Assembly (NCBI GenBank): GCA_900766265.1
Contig: CAAFUS010000013.1
Location: 682,001-746,000, forward strand
Direction: 5' to 3'
Source of the DNA: Pseudomonadaceae bacterium
GTDB taxonomy: Bacteria; Pseudomonadota; Gammaproteobacteria; Pseudomonadales; Pseudomonadaceae
Length of the DNA stretch: 64,000 nucleotides
In this document: positions 35,988 through 45,457 of the stretch, in pieces
Layout of the letters: each line of letters starts with the position of its first letter
Numbering within the stretch: the stretch's first letter is position 1
Notes under the pieces: model-generated
Databases searched by the model: none
Told to the model about the DNA's origin: nothing
The model's input: the letters and a program-made list of their open reading frames with translations, nothing else
Made by a program: the position numbers and the translations under genes

Positions 35988-38927
35988 ATGAGTCTGCCTT
36001 CGCAGGTAGCAGTGCCGGCCCCGCTTCTGGGTTTTGTCAGTCGTGCCGAAGCGTTGTTCCTCCCGGGCGAGGACTGTCCGTCGGAAGCCGCGAAGCGATT
36101 CGCTGCCTGGCCTCCGGGCAGGCGCGATGCCTTCGGGCGGGTTGCCGCCGCCAGTGAATTCGTCGTCGATCAGGTTAGCCGAGATCGCGAAATGTTGCTG
36201 GAACTGGCCGAAAGCGGTCTGCTCGAGCGGCCTATGGCCGAAGGCGAGCTGCGCCGGAGCCTGGCCGCTCAGCTTCAATCCTGTGCTGACGAGGAGGTTC
36301 TGGCCCAGGTCCTGCGACGGTTTCGCAACCGTCAGCAGGTGCGCATCATCTGGCGCGACGTGACACGCCAGGCGGCGCTGGCCGAGACTTGTCGCGACCT
36401 CTCGGATCTTGCCGATGCGTGCATCGACCTGGCCTACCAGTGGATCTATCCACGCCATTGCGAGCAGTTCGGCACGCCGGTGGGTCGCCATAGCGGTGCT
36501 CCCATGCACATGGTGATCCTCGGTATGGGCAAGCTCGGTGCCCACGAGCTCAACCTGTCGTCCGACATCGATCTGATCTTCGGTTACCCGGAAGGCGGGG
36601 AAACCGAGGGGGTCAAGCGCTCGCTGGACAACCAGCAGTTCTTCATTCGCCTGGGCCAGCGTCTGATCAAGGCGCTCGACGCTATCACCGCCGACGGTTT
36701 CGTCTTCCGTGTCGACATGCGGCTGCGGCCCTACGGCTCGGCGGGTGCGCTGGTGCTCAGCTTCAACGCGCTGGAGCAGTACTACCAGGACCAGGGGCGC
36801 GACTGGGAGCGCTACGCGATGATCAAGGCGCGGGTCGTCGGTGGCGATCAGCGCGCCGGTGAGGAGTTGTTGGCGATGCTGCGCCCGTTCGTCTATCGCC
36901 GTTACCTGGACTTCTCGGCGATCGATGCGATGCGCAGCATGAAGCAGTTGATCCAGCAGGAGGTGCGGCGCAAGGGCATGACCGAGAACATCAAGCTCGG
37001 GTCCGGCGGAATTCGCGAGGTCGAATTCATTGCCCAGTCGTTCCAGCTGATCCACGGCGGTCGCGACCTGAGCCTGCAGCAACGCCCGTTGCTGAAGGTG
37101 CTGGCTACTCTGGAAAGCCAGGGTTACCTGCCGGCAGAAGCGGTGGCCGAGCTGTGCGAGGGGTATGAGTTCCTGCGCTACACCGAGCATGCCCTGCAGG
37201 CGATCGGCGATCGGCAGACCCAGATGCTGCCGGACGGCGAGCCGGACCGCACACGCGTGGCCTTCATGCTCGGGTTCGACAGCTGGGAGAGGTTTCACGA
37301 AAGGCTGAAGTTCTGGCGCGAACGTGTCGCCCGGCACTTCGCCAATGTCATTGCCGATCCCGATGACGATGAAGGGCAGGGTCAGCAGCCGGTCGGGGTC
37401 GAGTGGCTGCCGCTGTGGGAAGAGCACTGGGACGAGGAGTTCGCCTGCCGCCAGCTGGCCGAGGCGGGTTTCTCCGATCCCAAGGGGGCCTGCGAGCGGC
37501 TCGGCGTCCTACGCCGTGGCAGTCAGGTCCGCACCATGCAGCGGCTTGGGCGTGAGCGCCTGGACGCCTTCATTCCTCGCCTTCTGGCTCAGACGGTCGA
37601 GCATGACGACCCTGATCTCGTGCTCGACCGTGTACTGCCATTGGTGGAGGCTGTCGCGCGGCGCTCGGCCTACCTGGTTTTGCTGACCGAGAATCCCGGG
37701 GCGCTCCAGCGCCTTTTAGAGCTTTGCGCGGGTAGTCCATGGATTGCCGAGCAAATCGCCCGATTCCCGATTTTGCTGGATGAGTTGCTCAATGCGGGGC
37801 GCCTCTACAGTCCTCCCCAGGCGCCCGAGCTCGCCGCCGAGTTGCGCGAGCGGCTGATGCGCATTCCGGAAGACGATCTCGAGCAGCAGATGGAAGCGCT
37901 GCGCCACTTCAAGTTGGCTCACCGGTTGCGGGTCGCCGCCTCGGAAATTGCCGGAACACTGCCGCTGATGAAGGTCAGTGATTACCTGACCTGGCTCGCC
38001 GAAGCCATTCTCGAAGAGGTCTTAGCGCTGGCCTGGCGGCATACGGTGGCTCGCCACGGTCAGCCGACCCGCAGCGATGGTTCGCTGTGCGATCCGGCGT
38101 TCGTGATTGTCGGCTACGGCAAGGTCGGTGGGCTGGAGCTGGGCCACGGGTCGGACCTGGACCTGGTGTTCATCCACGATGGCGATCCCAATGCCGAGAC
38201 CAATGGCGCCAAGCCGATCGACGGAGCGCAGTTCTTCACCCGTCTGGGCCAGCGAATCATCCACTTGCTGACCACGCAGACCGTCAGCGGGCAGCTGTAC
38301 GAGGTCGACATGCGGCTGCGGCCGTCCGGTGCCGCCGGGTTGCTGGTGAGCTCGCTGAAGGCGTTCGAGCGCTACCAGAGCGACGAGGCCTGGACCTGGG
38401 AGCACCAGGCGCTGGTGCGCGCCCGGGTGCTGGTGGGTTGCCCGCGCCTGGCGAGCGATTTTCAGCAGGTACGCGTCGCGGTGCTCAGCCGCGAGCGCGA
38501 TCTGGTCCGGCTGCGCAGCGAGGTCAGCGAGATGCGCGCCAAGATGCGTGATAGCCTCGGAACACGGCGAACCCAGGCAGGCCTTGGCGAAAACGCCTTC
38601 GATCCGCAGGCCAGCTTCGATCTCAAGCAGGACGCCGGTGGTATCGTGGATATCGAATTTATGGTGCAATACGCGGCTCTGGCGTGGTCGCATGGGCACC
38701 CCGAGCTGCTGCGCTACACCGATAACATCCGCATCCTCGATGGCCTCCAGCAGGCCGGGCTGATGCCCGCGGGCGAGGTCGGTCTGCTGCAGGAGGCCTA
38801 CAAGGCCTACCGCGCCGCAGCGCATCGCCTGTCGTTGCAGAAACTGCCCGGCGAGGTGAGTGCGGACCAATTCCGTGAAGAACGCCAGGCGGTCATGCGC
38901 ATCTGGCGCGAGCTGGGGCTCAGCTAG
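35988..38927 (+). CDS. glnE: Glutamine synthetase adenylyltransferase / adenylyl-removing enzyme
   Basis: 979 residues. Two nucleotidyltransferase domains: the N-terminal adenylyl-removing unit with SSDIDLIF (about residue 187-200) and the C-terminal adenylylating unit with GHGSDLDLVF (about 715-725), joined by helical regulatory regions. It adds AMP to, or removes it from, glutamine synthetase in response to PII and glutamine. The ATG at 35988 follows AAGGA by 7 bp; the frame is open further upstream but without family similarity. It is first in the same-strand run into ilvE (51-bp gap) and the LPS genes. Confidence 0.97.
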   Translation: MSLPSQVAVPAPLLGFVSRAEALFLPGEDCPSEAAKRFAAWPPGRRDAFGRVAAASEFVVDQVSRDREMLLELAESGLLERPMAEGELRRSLAAQLQSCADEEVLAQVLRRFRNRQQVRIIWRDVTRQAALAETCRDLSDLADACIDLAYQWIYPRHCEQFGTPVGRHSGAPMHMVILGMGKLGAHELNLSSDIDLIFGYPEGGETEGVKRSLDNQQFFIRLGQRLIKALDAITADGFVFRVDMRLRPYGSAGALVLSFNALEQYYQDQGRDWERYAMIKARVVGGDQRAGEELLAMLRPFVYRRYLDFSAIDAMRSMKQLIQQEVRRKGMTENIKLGSGGIREVEFIAQSFQLIHGGRDLSLQQRPLLKVLATLESQGYLPAEAVAELCEGYEFLRYTEHALQAIGDRQTQMLPDGEPDRTRVAFMLGFDSWERFHERLKFWRERVARHFANVIADPDDDEGQGQQPVGVEWLPLWEEHWDEEFACRQLAEAGFSDPKGACERLGVLRRGSQVRTMQRLGRERLDAFIPRLLAQTVEHDDPDLVLDRVLPLVEAVARRSAYLVLLTENPGALQRLLELCAGSPWIAEQIARFPILLDELLNAGRLYSPPQAPELAAELRERLMRIPEDDLEQQMEALRHFKLAHRLRVAASEIAGTLPLMKVSDYLTWLAEAILEEVLALAWRHTVARHGQPTRSDGSLCDPAFVIVGYGKVGGLELGHGSDLDLVFIHDGDPNAETNGAKPIDGAQFFTRLGQRIIHLLTTQTVSGQLYEVDMRLRPSGAAGLLVSSLKAFERYQSDEAWTWEHQALVRARVLVGCPRLASDFQQVRVAVLSRERDLVRLRSEVSEMRAKMRDSLGTRRTQAGLGENAFDPQASFDLKQDAGGIVDIEFMVQYAALAWSHGHPELLRYTDNIRILDGLQQAGLMPAGEVGLLQEAYKAYRAAAHRLSLQKLPGEVSADQFREERQAVMRIWRELGLS

Positions 38928-38978
38928 CCCCGCCGCAACCTTGCAACCTACGTAGCGAATTTCGAGGAGCTGGCAACG

Positions 38979-39902
38979 ATGTCGATGTCCGACCGTGATG
39001 GCGTGATCTGGTATGACGGCGAACTGGTTCAATGGCGTGAGGCCACTACCCACGTACTGACCCACACCCTGCACTACGGGATGGGCGTTTTCGAAGGCGT
39101 GCGCGCCTACAACACCCCCGATGGCACCGCCATCTTCCGCCTGCAGGCGCACACCGACCGCCTGTTCGACTCCGCGCACATCATGAACATGAAGATCCCG
39201 TTCACCAAGGATGAGGTCAACGAAGCGACCCGCGCCGCGGTGCGCGAGAACAACCTCGAAACCGCCTACATCCGTCCGATGGTGTTTTACGGATCCGAAG
39301 GCATGGGCCTGCGCGCCACGGGGCTGAAGGTCCACCTGATCGTCGCCGCCTGGCATTGGGGCGCCTACATGGGCGAAGAGGCCCTGACCCAGGGCATCAA
39401 AGTCCGCACCAGCTCCTTCACCCGCCACCACGTCAACATCTCGATGACCCGCGCCAAATCCAACGGCGCCTACATCAACTCGATGCTGGCCCTGCAGGAA
39501 GCGATCTCCGGCGGCGCAGACGAAGCCCTGATGCTCGATCCCGAGGGTTACGTGGCCGAGGGTTCGGGCGAGAACATCTTCATCATCAAGGACGGCGTCA
39601 TCTACACCCCCGAAGTGACTGCCTGCCTCAACGGCATCACCCGCGGCACCGTCCTGACGCTGGCCGAAGAGCTCGGCCTGAAGGTGGTCGAGAAGCGCAT
39701 CACTCGCGACGAGGTGTACATCGCCGACGAGGCCTTCTTCACCGGCACCGCCGCCGAAGTGACGCCGATCCGTGAAGTCGACGGCCGCCTGATCGGCCCC
39801 GGACGCCGTGGCCCGGTGACCGAGAAGCTGCAGAAGGCCTATTTCGATCTCGTCACCGGCCAGACCGCGGCGCACGCCGAATGGCGGACGTTGGTCAGGT
39901 AA
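38979..39902 (+). CDS. ilvE: Branched-chain amino acid aminotransferase
   Basis: 307 residues, class IV PLP fold. The PLP-binding Lys is in MTRAKSNGAY (about residue 160), and GEGSGEN-like VAEGSGENIFIIKDG and the TGTAAEVTPIREVDGR block are diagnostic of IlvE. It makes the final transamination of Val, Leu and Ile synthesis. Start ATG after GAGGAG by 10 bp; a second in-frame ATG two codons on is possible. The stop is 25 bp before waaF, so it likely shares the transcript with glnE and the core genes, an order conserved in Pseudomonas. Confidence 0.96.
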   Translation: MSMSDRDGVIWYDGELVQWREATTHVLTHTLHYGMGVFEGVRAYNTPDGTAIFRLQAHTDRLFDSAHIMNMKIPFTKDEVNEATRAAVRENNLETAYIRPMVFYGSEGMGLRATGLKVHLIVAAWHWGAYMGEEALTQGIKVRTSSFTRHHVNISMTRAKSNGAYINSMLALQEAISGGADEALMLDPEGYVAEGSGENIFIIKDGVIYTPEVTACLNGITRGTVLTLAEELGLKVVEKRITRDEVYIADEAFFTGTAAEVTPIREVDGRLIGPGRRGPVTEKLQKAYFDLVTGQTAAHAEWRTLVR

Positions 39903-39927
39903 GCCGGAAGCTGAAGGCTTCGAGCTG

Positions 39928-40962
39928 ATGAATATTCTGATCATAGGTCCCAGCTGGGTCGGCGACATGGTGATGGCACAGACGCTGTTCGCCTGCCTCA
40001 AGCAGCGCCATGGCGAGTGCAGCATCGATGTGCTGGCGCCGGATTGGAGCCGTCCGATCCTCGAGCGGATGCCCGAAGTGCGCGAGGCGCTGAGCTTCCC
40101 GGTCGGCCACGGCGCGCTGGAAATGGCAACGCGCCGCCGGATCGCCCAGGGGCTGCGTGGCCGTTATGACCAAGCCATCGTGCTGCCCAACTCGTTGAAG
40201 TCCGCGCTGGTACCGTTCTTTGCCGGGATTCCCAAGCGGACCGGCTGGCGCGGCGAGATGCGTTTCGGTCTGCTCAACGATATCCGCAAGTTGGACAAGG
40301 CACGCTACCCCCTGATGATCGAGCGGTTCATGGCCCTGGCCTTCGAGCCGGCTGCCGCGCTGCCCGAGCTCTATCCCCAGCCGGCGCTGCGCATCGAGGC
40401 GCAGAGCCGCGAGGCGGCAGTGGCCAGGTTCGGGTTGAGCCTCGACCGCCCGGTGCTGGCGCTGTGCCCGGGCGCGGAGTTCGGTGAATCCAAGCGCTGG
40501 CCCGCAGAGCACTTCGCCAAGGTCGCCGAGCTGAAGATCCGCCAGGGTTGGCAGGTCTGGTTGTTCGGCTCGAAGAACGACCGAGAGGTCGGCGAAGACA
40601 TCCGGGCGCGCCTGATACCAGGTTTGCGGGAAGAAGCGATCAACCTGTCGGGCGAGACCAGCCTGGCCGAGGCGATCGACCTGCTGTCCTGCGCCGAGGC
40701 GGTGGTCTCCAACGATTCGGGGTTGATGCACGTGGCCGCTGCGGTCGCCAGGCCGCTGGTCGCGGTCTACGGTTCCACCTCGCCGGCGTTCACGCCGCCG
40801 CTGTCCCAGCAGGTCGAAGTGGTGCGGCTCGGGCTCGACTGCAGCCCCTGCTTCGAGCGCACCTGTCGCTTCGGCCACAACAACTGCATGCGCGAGCTCA
40901 AGCCGAGGCCGGTGGTCGAGGCGCTCGATCGTCTGGTTCCTCAGCCGGTCGAGGTCCGCTGA
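39928..40962 (+). CDS. waaF: ADP-heptose:LPS heptosyltransferase II
   Basis: 344 residues, GT9 family, two Rossmann domains. The N-terminal IIGPSWVGDMVMAQTLF is the acceptor-side glycine-rich loop, and CPGAEFGESKRWP plus SNDSGLMHVAAAV bind ADP-heptose. It adds the second L,D-heptose of the inner core. waaC follows with no gap (TGA then GTG), and the ADP-heptose it uses is made with HldE at 61825-63246. Confidence 0.96.
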   Translation: MNILIIGPSWVGDMVMAQTLFACLKQRHGECSIDVLAPDWSRPILERMPEVREALSFPVGHGALEMATRRRIAQGLRGRYDQAIVLPNSLKSALVPFFAGIPKRTGWRGEMRFGLLNDIRKLDKARYPLMIERFMALAFEPAAALPELYPQPALRIEAQSREAAVARFGLSLDRPVLALCPGAEFGESKRWPAEHFAKVAELKIRQGWQVWLFGSKNDREVGEDIRARLIPGLREEAINLSGETSLAEAIDLLSCAEAVVSNDSGLMHVAAAVARPLVAVYGSTSPAFTPPLSQQVEVVRLGLDCSPCFERTCRFGHNNCMRELKPRPVVEALDRLVPQPVEVR

Positions 40963-41964
40963 GTGCGTGTCCTGCTGGTCAAGACGTCCTCGCTGGGCGA
41001 CGTCATCCACACATTGCCGGCGCTGACCGATGCGTTGCGGATTCTGGGCGACGTGCGCTTCGACTGGGTGGTGGAAGAGGGTTTCGCCGAGATACCCACT
41101 TGGCATCCGGCAGTCGACCAGGTCATTCCCGTGGCGATCCGGCGCTGGCGCAAGCGTCCGTTGCAGACGCTGCGCAGCGGCGAGTGGGCCCGGTTCAAGG
41201 CGCGCCTTCACGAACGGAAGTACGACCTGGTCATTGATGCCCAGGGGCTGCTCAAGAGCGCCCTGTTGACCCGCTATGCCGACGCCGTAGTCGCCGGGCT
41301 CGACCGGGATTCGGCACGCGAGCCGCTGGCGTCGCGTTTCTATGACCGTCGCTATGCCGTGCCGCGCGATCAGCACGCGCTGGAGCGGGTGCGCCAGCTG
41401 GTCGCCCAGGCGCTCGGGTATCCGGTACCGGCCGGCCTCGGCGACTACGGACTGGACCGCGGGCGGCTGCAGCTGAGCATCGCCGGGCCTTATCTGCTGT
41501 TCCTACATGGCACCACCTGGCCGAGCAAGCACTGGCCCGAGCCCCACTGGCGGGAGCTGGCCGAGCGACTGAGCGCGGAAGGCTGGGCGATCCGCCTGCC
41601 GTGGGGCAACGAGGCCGAGCGCGCCCGCGCCGAGCGGATTGCCGAGGGGCTCTCACAAGTGTCGGTGCTGCCCCGGCTGAACCTGGCTGGTGTCGCCGGG
41701 GCGATCGCCGGCGCGCGCGCCTGTGTGGCCGTGGACACCGGGCTCGGCCATCTGGCGGCGGCGCTCGATGTGCCGACGGTATCGCTCTATGGCCCGACGC
41801 TGCCCGGACGGGTAGGCGCCTATGGGCGTTCCCAAGTCCATCTGTGCGCCACCGGCCCGAACGCTGGTAGCGGTGATCGGCACAAGCCTTGTTTCGACGA
41901 GCTCCGTGCCGAGCGGGTCTTCAATGAACTTCAGACCCTGTTGCTGAAGCCGGAGAGTGTCTGA
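40963..41964 (+). CDS. waaC: ADP-heptose:LPS heptosyltransferase I
   Basis: 333 residues, GT9. The start VKTSSLGDVIHTLPALTDA is diagnostic of WaaC, and the LHGTTWPSKHWPEPHWREL and VDTGLGHLAAALDVP blocks form the ADP-heptose site. It attaches the first heptose to Kdo. The GTG start immediately follows the waaF stop, and its own stop shares one base with the waaG ATG (TGATG), so the three are tightly coupled. Confidence 0.96.
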   Translation: MRVLLVKTSSLGDVIHTLPALTDALRILGDVRFDWVVEEGFAEIPTWHPAVDQVIPVAIRRWRKRPLQTLRSGEWARFKARLHERKYDLVIDAQGLLKSALLTRYADAVVAGLDRDSAREPLASRFYDRRYAVPRDQHALERVRQLVAQALGYPVPAGLGDYGLDRGRLQLSIAGPYLLFLHGTTWPSKHWPEPHWRELAERLSAEGWAIRLPWGNEAERARAERIAEGLSQVSVLPRLNLAGVAGAIAGARACVAVDTGLGHLAAALDVPTVSLYGPTLPGRVGAYGRSQVHLCATGPNAGSGDRHKPCFDELRAERVFNELQTLLLKPESV

Positions 41965-43085
41965 TGCAACTGGCCTTTATCCTCTACAAGTATTTCCCGT
42001 TCGGCGGTCTGCAGCGCGACTTCATGCGCATCGCGCTGGAGTGCCAACGCCGCGGCCATGCCATTCGTGTCTACACGATGATCTGGGAAGGCGAGGTGCC
42101 CGAGGGTTTCGAGGTGCTCGTCGCGCCCGTGAGGGCGCTGTTCAACCATGTTCGCAACGAGCGTTTTACGGCCTGGGTCGAGGGTGATCTGGCCAGGCGG
42201 CCGGTCGATCGGATCGTGGGCTTCAATAAAATGCCGGGGCTGGACGTGTACTACGCGGCCGATCCCTGTTTCGAAGAAAAGGCGCAAACGCTGCGCAACC
42301 CTCTCTATCGGCGCTGGGGTCGTTACAAGCACTTCGCCCGCTACGAACGTGCGGTTTTCGAGCCGCGGTCCAAGACCGAGATCCTCATGATCTCCGAGGT
42401 GCAGCAGCCGCTGTTCGTGAAACACTACGGCACCCCCGCCGAACGTTTCCATCTGTTGCCCCCCGGCATAGCCCAGGATCGCCGCGCGCCGCCCGATGCC
42501 GAAGCCGTTCGCGCCGATTTTCGTGCCGAGTTCGGGCTGAACGATGACCAGTTGCTGTTGGTGCAGATCGGTTCGGGCTTCAAGACCAAAGGCCTGGACC
42601 GCAGCCTCAAGGCCCTGGCGGCGCTGCCGCGTGCGCTCAAGGAGCGCACGCGGCTGTTCGTCATCGGTCAGGACGATCCCAAGCCCTTTCAGCTGCAGAG
42701 CACGGCGCTGGGTATCGCCGAGCAGGTCGTGTTTCTAAAGGGGCGCAGCGACGTCCCGCGCTTCCTGCTCGGCGCCGATCTGCTGATCCACCCCGCGTAC
42801 AACGAAAACACCGGAACCGTTCTGCTCGAGGCGCTGGTGGCGGGGCTGCCGGTGCTGGTGACGGACGTTTGCGGCTACGCCCATTACATCGAAGATGCCG
42901 CCTGCGGCCAGGTGGTCCCGAGCCCCTTCGACCAGCAGGCCCTCAACGGGCTGCTCGCGCAGATGCTGGCGAGCGACGAGCAGCGTGCGCTCTGGCAGCG
43001 CAATGCGCTGGCCTATGCCGACCGGGCCGATCTCTACAGCATGCCGGAGCGCGCGGCCGATGTGATTGTGAGGGCACGTTCGTGA
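41964..43085 (+). CDS. waaG: LPS core glycosyltransferase WaaG (GT4)
   Basis: 373 residues, GT-B fold. The start MQLAFILYKYFPFGGLQRDFMRIA is WaaG-specific, and the donor-binding C-terminal part has IGSGFKTKGLDRSLKAL and NENTGTVLLEALVAGLPVLV with the catalytic EX7E-like pair. It adds the first outer-core hexose to HepII; in P. aeruginosa the orthologue is reported to transfer GalNAc rather than glucose. Start overlaps the waaC stop by one base. A 70-bp gap with GGAGG leads to waaP. Confidence 0.94.
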   Translation: MQLAFILYKYFPFGGLQRDFMRIALECQRRGHAIRVYTMIWEGEVPEGFEVLVAPVRALFNHVRNERFTAWVEGDLARRPVDRIVGFNKMPGLDVYYAADPCFEEKAQTLRNPLYRRWGRYKHFARYERAVFEPRSKTEILMISEVQQPLFVKHYGTPAERFHLLPPGIAQDRRAPPDAEAVRADFRAEFGLNDDQLLLVQIGSGFKTKGLDRSLKALAALPRALKERTRLFVIGQDDPKPFQLQSTALGIAEQVVFLKGRSDVPRFLLGADLLIHPAYNENTGTVLLEALVAGLPVLVTDVCGYAHYIEDAACGQVVPSPFDQQALNGLLAQMLASDEQRALWQRNALAYADRADLYSMPERAADVIVRARS

Positions 43086-43155
43086 GTGTCCGTAATGCGG
43101 TTGGCGCAGGCCCGGCAATGTTCGGCGCGGGTGGCTGCATCCTCGGAGGTGCCCG

Positions 43156-43971
43156 ATGAAGCTGAGACTCGGTGAGCCGTTCGCTTCGCTGTGGGCTGGG
43201 CGCGACCCGTTTCTAGCGGTCGAGCAACTACAGGGGCAGGTCTATCGGGAGCTCGAGGCGCGGCGCACGCTGCGTACCGAGGTCGAGGGACGTGGTTATT
43301 TCGTCAAGATCCACCGTGGCGTTGGTTGGGCTGAGATCATCAAGAACCTGCTCACCGCAAAGGCTCCGGTGCTGGGTGCGGGCCAGGAATGGCAAGCGCT
43401 CGATCGGCTGCACCAGGTCGGTGTGCCGACCATGACGGCGGTGGCCTACGGCGAGCGGGGCAGCAATCCGGCGGCGCAGCATTCGTTCATCATCACCGAA
43501 GAGCTGGCGCCGACCATCAGTCTCGAAGACTTCTGCCGCGACTGGCCTCAGCAGCCGCCGCCTGCTCGGCTGAAATGGGCGCTGATCGATGAGGTAGCGC
43601 GCATGACCGGGACCATGCACCGGGCCGGCGTCAACCATCGCGATTGCTACATCTGCCATTTCCTCCTGCATACCGACGCGCCGGTGACGGCCGATACCGT
43701 CCGGTTGTCGCTAATCGACCTTCATCGAGCCCAGACGCGCGCCGCGACGCCCCAGCGCTGGCGTGACAAGGACCTGGCCGGCCTCTACTTCTCCGCGATG
43801 GACATCGGCCTAACCGATCGTGACCGCCTGCGTTTTTTGCGCCGTTACTTCGAGAAGCCCTTGCGCGAGGTCCTGCGCGACGAGGCGCCACTGCTCGCTC
43901 GTCTGGCCCGCAAGGGCGCGCAGCTGCAGGCGCGCTACATGCGCAAATATGCGCCGGATGCCAGGCAATGA
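43156..43971 (+). CDS. waaP: LPS core heptose I kinase WaaP
   Basis: 271 residues, eukaryote-like kinase fold. The nucleotide Lys is K51 (GYFVKIHRG), the catalytic loop VNHRDCYICHFLLH carries D163 and H168, and the metal-binding LIDLHR has D188. It phosphorylates heptose I, essential in P. aeruginosa for complete LPS export. The next kinase gene overlaps by 4 bp (ATGA at 43968). It opens a row of kinase-fold genes. Confidence 0.95.
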   Translation: MKLRLGEPFASLWAGRDPFLAVEQLQGQVYRELEARRTLRTEVEGRGYFVKIHRGVGWAEIIKNLLTAKAPVLGAGQEWQALDRLHQVGVPTMTAVAYGERGSNPAAQHSFIITEELAPTISLEDFCRDWPQQPPPARLKWALIDEVARMTGTMHRAGVNHRDCYICHFLLHTDAPVTADTVRLSLIDLHRAQTRAATPQRWRDKDLAGLYFSAMDIGLTDRDRLRFLRRYFEKPLREVLRDEAPLLARLARKGAQLQARYMRKYAPDARQ

Positions 43972-44705
43972 GCCAATGGCAGGTCGTTCCGGATGTCTCG
44001 CCGGCGGTCGCCGCGGCTTTCCGCTCGCTCGATGCGGTATTCGCCCTCGAGGGCGAGCGCATCGCCAGTGATCCGTTGTCCGAGGTGGTTCGAGTGACGG
44101 TCGACGGGAAACGCTATTACATCAAGCGCTATCACGCAGCTGGCAAGGGGCTCCGCCGTATCGTCGGCAGGCCTCGGGTCAAGGCGGAATGGCAGAACCT
44201 GCGCTATTTTGGGCGCCTGGGTATCCCGGTGGCGCCAATGGTCGCCTGGGGGCTGGAGCGCCGCCATGGCCTTTTCGCCCGCGGCGCACTGGTGACGCTG
44301 GAGGTGGAAAACACCACCGATATGGCGGCCATGGCCAAGGCCGGCGACCCCCGATTGTCCGACCGGGCCTGGGTTGATCACATCAGCCGGCAGCTGGCCT
44401 GGGCTACTCGCTCCCTGCACGAGCATCGGTTCGCCCATAATGACCTCAAATGGCGGAACCTGCTCGTGGACGAAGCGGACCAGCTGTTTCTCATCGACTG
44501 TCCCACTGGCGACTTCTGGTGGGGGCCGTTTCTGCGCCACCGTGTCGTCAAGGATCTGGCCTGCTTGGACAAGGTGGCCAAGTATCGGTTGTCGCGTACC
44601 CAGCGCCTTCGTTTCTATCTTCAGTATCGGCAGCAGTCCCGTCTGAGGCCCGCGGATCGCCCCATGATCCAACAGATACTCACATTCTTCGAGGGCCGCG
44701 AATGA
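43968..44705 (+). CDS. wapP: LPS core kinase, WapP-like (InaA family)
   Basis: 245 residues. K53 (YYIKRYHAAGKG) is the nucleotide Lys, the catalytic loop HNDLKWRNLL holds D159 and N164, and the metal site LIDCPTGDFW has D177 in a DCP in place of DFG. Position right after waaP matches wapP (PA5008) of P. aeruginosa, assigned to phosphorylate the second heptose; the symbol rests on synteny and remembered similarity. Overlaps both neighbours by 4 bp (ATGA junctions). Confidence 0.85.
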   Translation: MSQWQVVPDVSPAVAAAFRSLDAVFALEGERIASDPLSEVVRVTVDGKRYYIKRYHAAGKGLRRIVGRPRVKAEWQNLRYFGRLGIPVAPMVAWGLERRHGLFARGALVTLEVENTTDMAAMAKAGDPRLSDRAWVDHISRQLAWATRSLHEHRFAHNDLKWRNLLVDEADQLFLIDCPTGDFWWGPFLRHRVVKDLACLDKVAKYRLSRTQRLRFYLQYRQQSRLRPADRPMIQQILTFFEGRE

Positions 44706-45457
44706 AGGACTTTTTCGCCGACGACGATCACCGTGTTCTGCAACGCAATGGGGTGGCCGACTTCGATTCGCTATGGGCGCTCGAGCTCCCTGCAGTGGAT
44801 GAGCTTAATCGCGGGCGCGGGGGATGGAGTGGGGTCTATCGGCTCGAAGTGGAAGGCCGGGCCTATTACCTGAAGCGTCAGTCCAATTACTTTGCACGGT
44901 CGCTGTTCAGCCCGTTTGGCGAGCCGACGTTCGCTCGCGAGTTTCGCAACATCCTGCTGTACCAGCGTCGGGGTATTCCCGCGTTGCAGGCGGCGTATTT
45001 CGGGCAGCGTCGGAAGGAAGGCGAGGTCCGGGCGATCTTGCTGACCCGTGCGCTGGACGGTTGGCGCGACCTGAGTGCTTGGCTGTCGGGCTGGCGTGAC
45101 CTGGAACGTGCCACCCGCGATGCCATAGTCGAGGCGTGTGGGCGGCTTGCCCACCGACTGCACGAGGCCGGCCAGAAGCATGGTTGCCTGTACCCCAAGC
45201 ACATCTTTCTCCGCCGGGAAGGCGATGGCTTCGATGCCTGTCTGATCGATCTGGAAAAGACCCGTCCACTACTTTTCGGTCGCGGCGATCGGTTGCGCGA
45301 TATCGAGACGCTGGTCCGCCGCGCGCGCGGCTGGCGGGAAGGAGACATACGCGGTCTGCTCGCGGCCTACCTTGGGCTTGGTGCCGATGACGCTGCGCTC
45401 GATTCCTGGCTGGGGCGAATGTCGGCACGCAGCCTGGACAAAGGGGCCAGGGCGTGA
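44702..45457 (+). CDS. wapQ: Kinase-fold LPS protein, WapQ-like, catalytic Asp missing
   Basis: 251 residues from the ATG at 44702. The Lys of the nucleotide site is present (YYLKRQ, K58) and so is the metal Asp (LIDLEKTR, D183). The catalytic-loop Asp, however, is replaced: the WaaP segment HRDCYICH aligns with HGCLYPKH here, giving C162 for D163. So it may be a pseudokinase or use another residue. Third in the waaP-wapP-wapQ order of P. aeruginosa. Its stop overlaps the next gene's GTG start (GTGA). Confidence 0.82.
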   Translation: MKDFFADDDHRVLQRNGVADFDSLWALELPAVDELNRGRGGWSGVYRLEVEGRAYYLKRQSNYFARSLFSPFGEPTFAREFRNILLYQRRGIPALQAAYFGQRRKEGEVRAILLTRALDGWRDLSAWLSGWRDLERATRDAIVEACGRLAHRLHEAGQKHGCLYPKHIFLRREGDGFDACLIDLEKTRPLLFGRGDRLRDIETLVRRARGWREGDIRGLLAAYLGLGADDAALDSWLGRMSARSLDKGARA

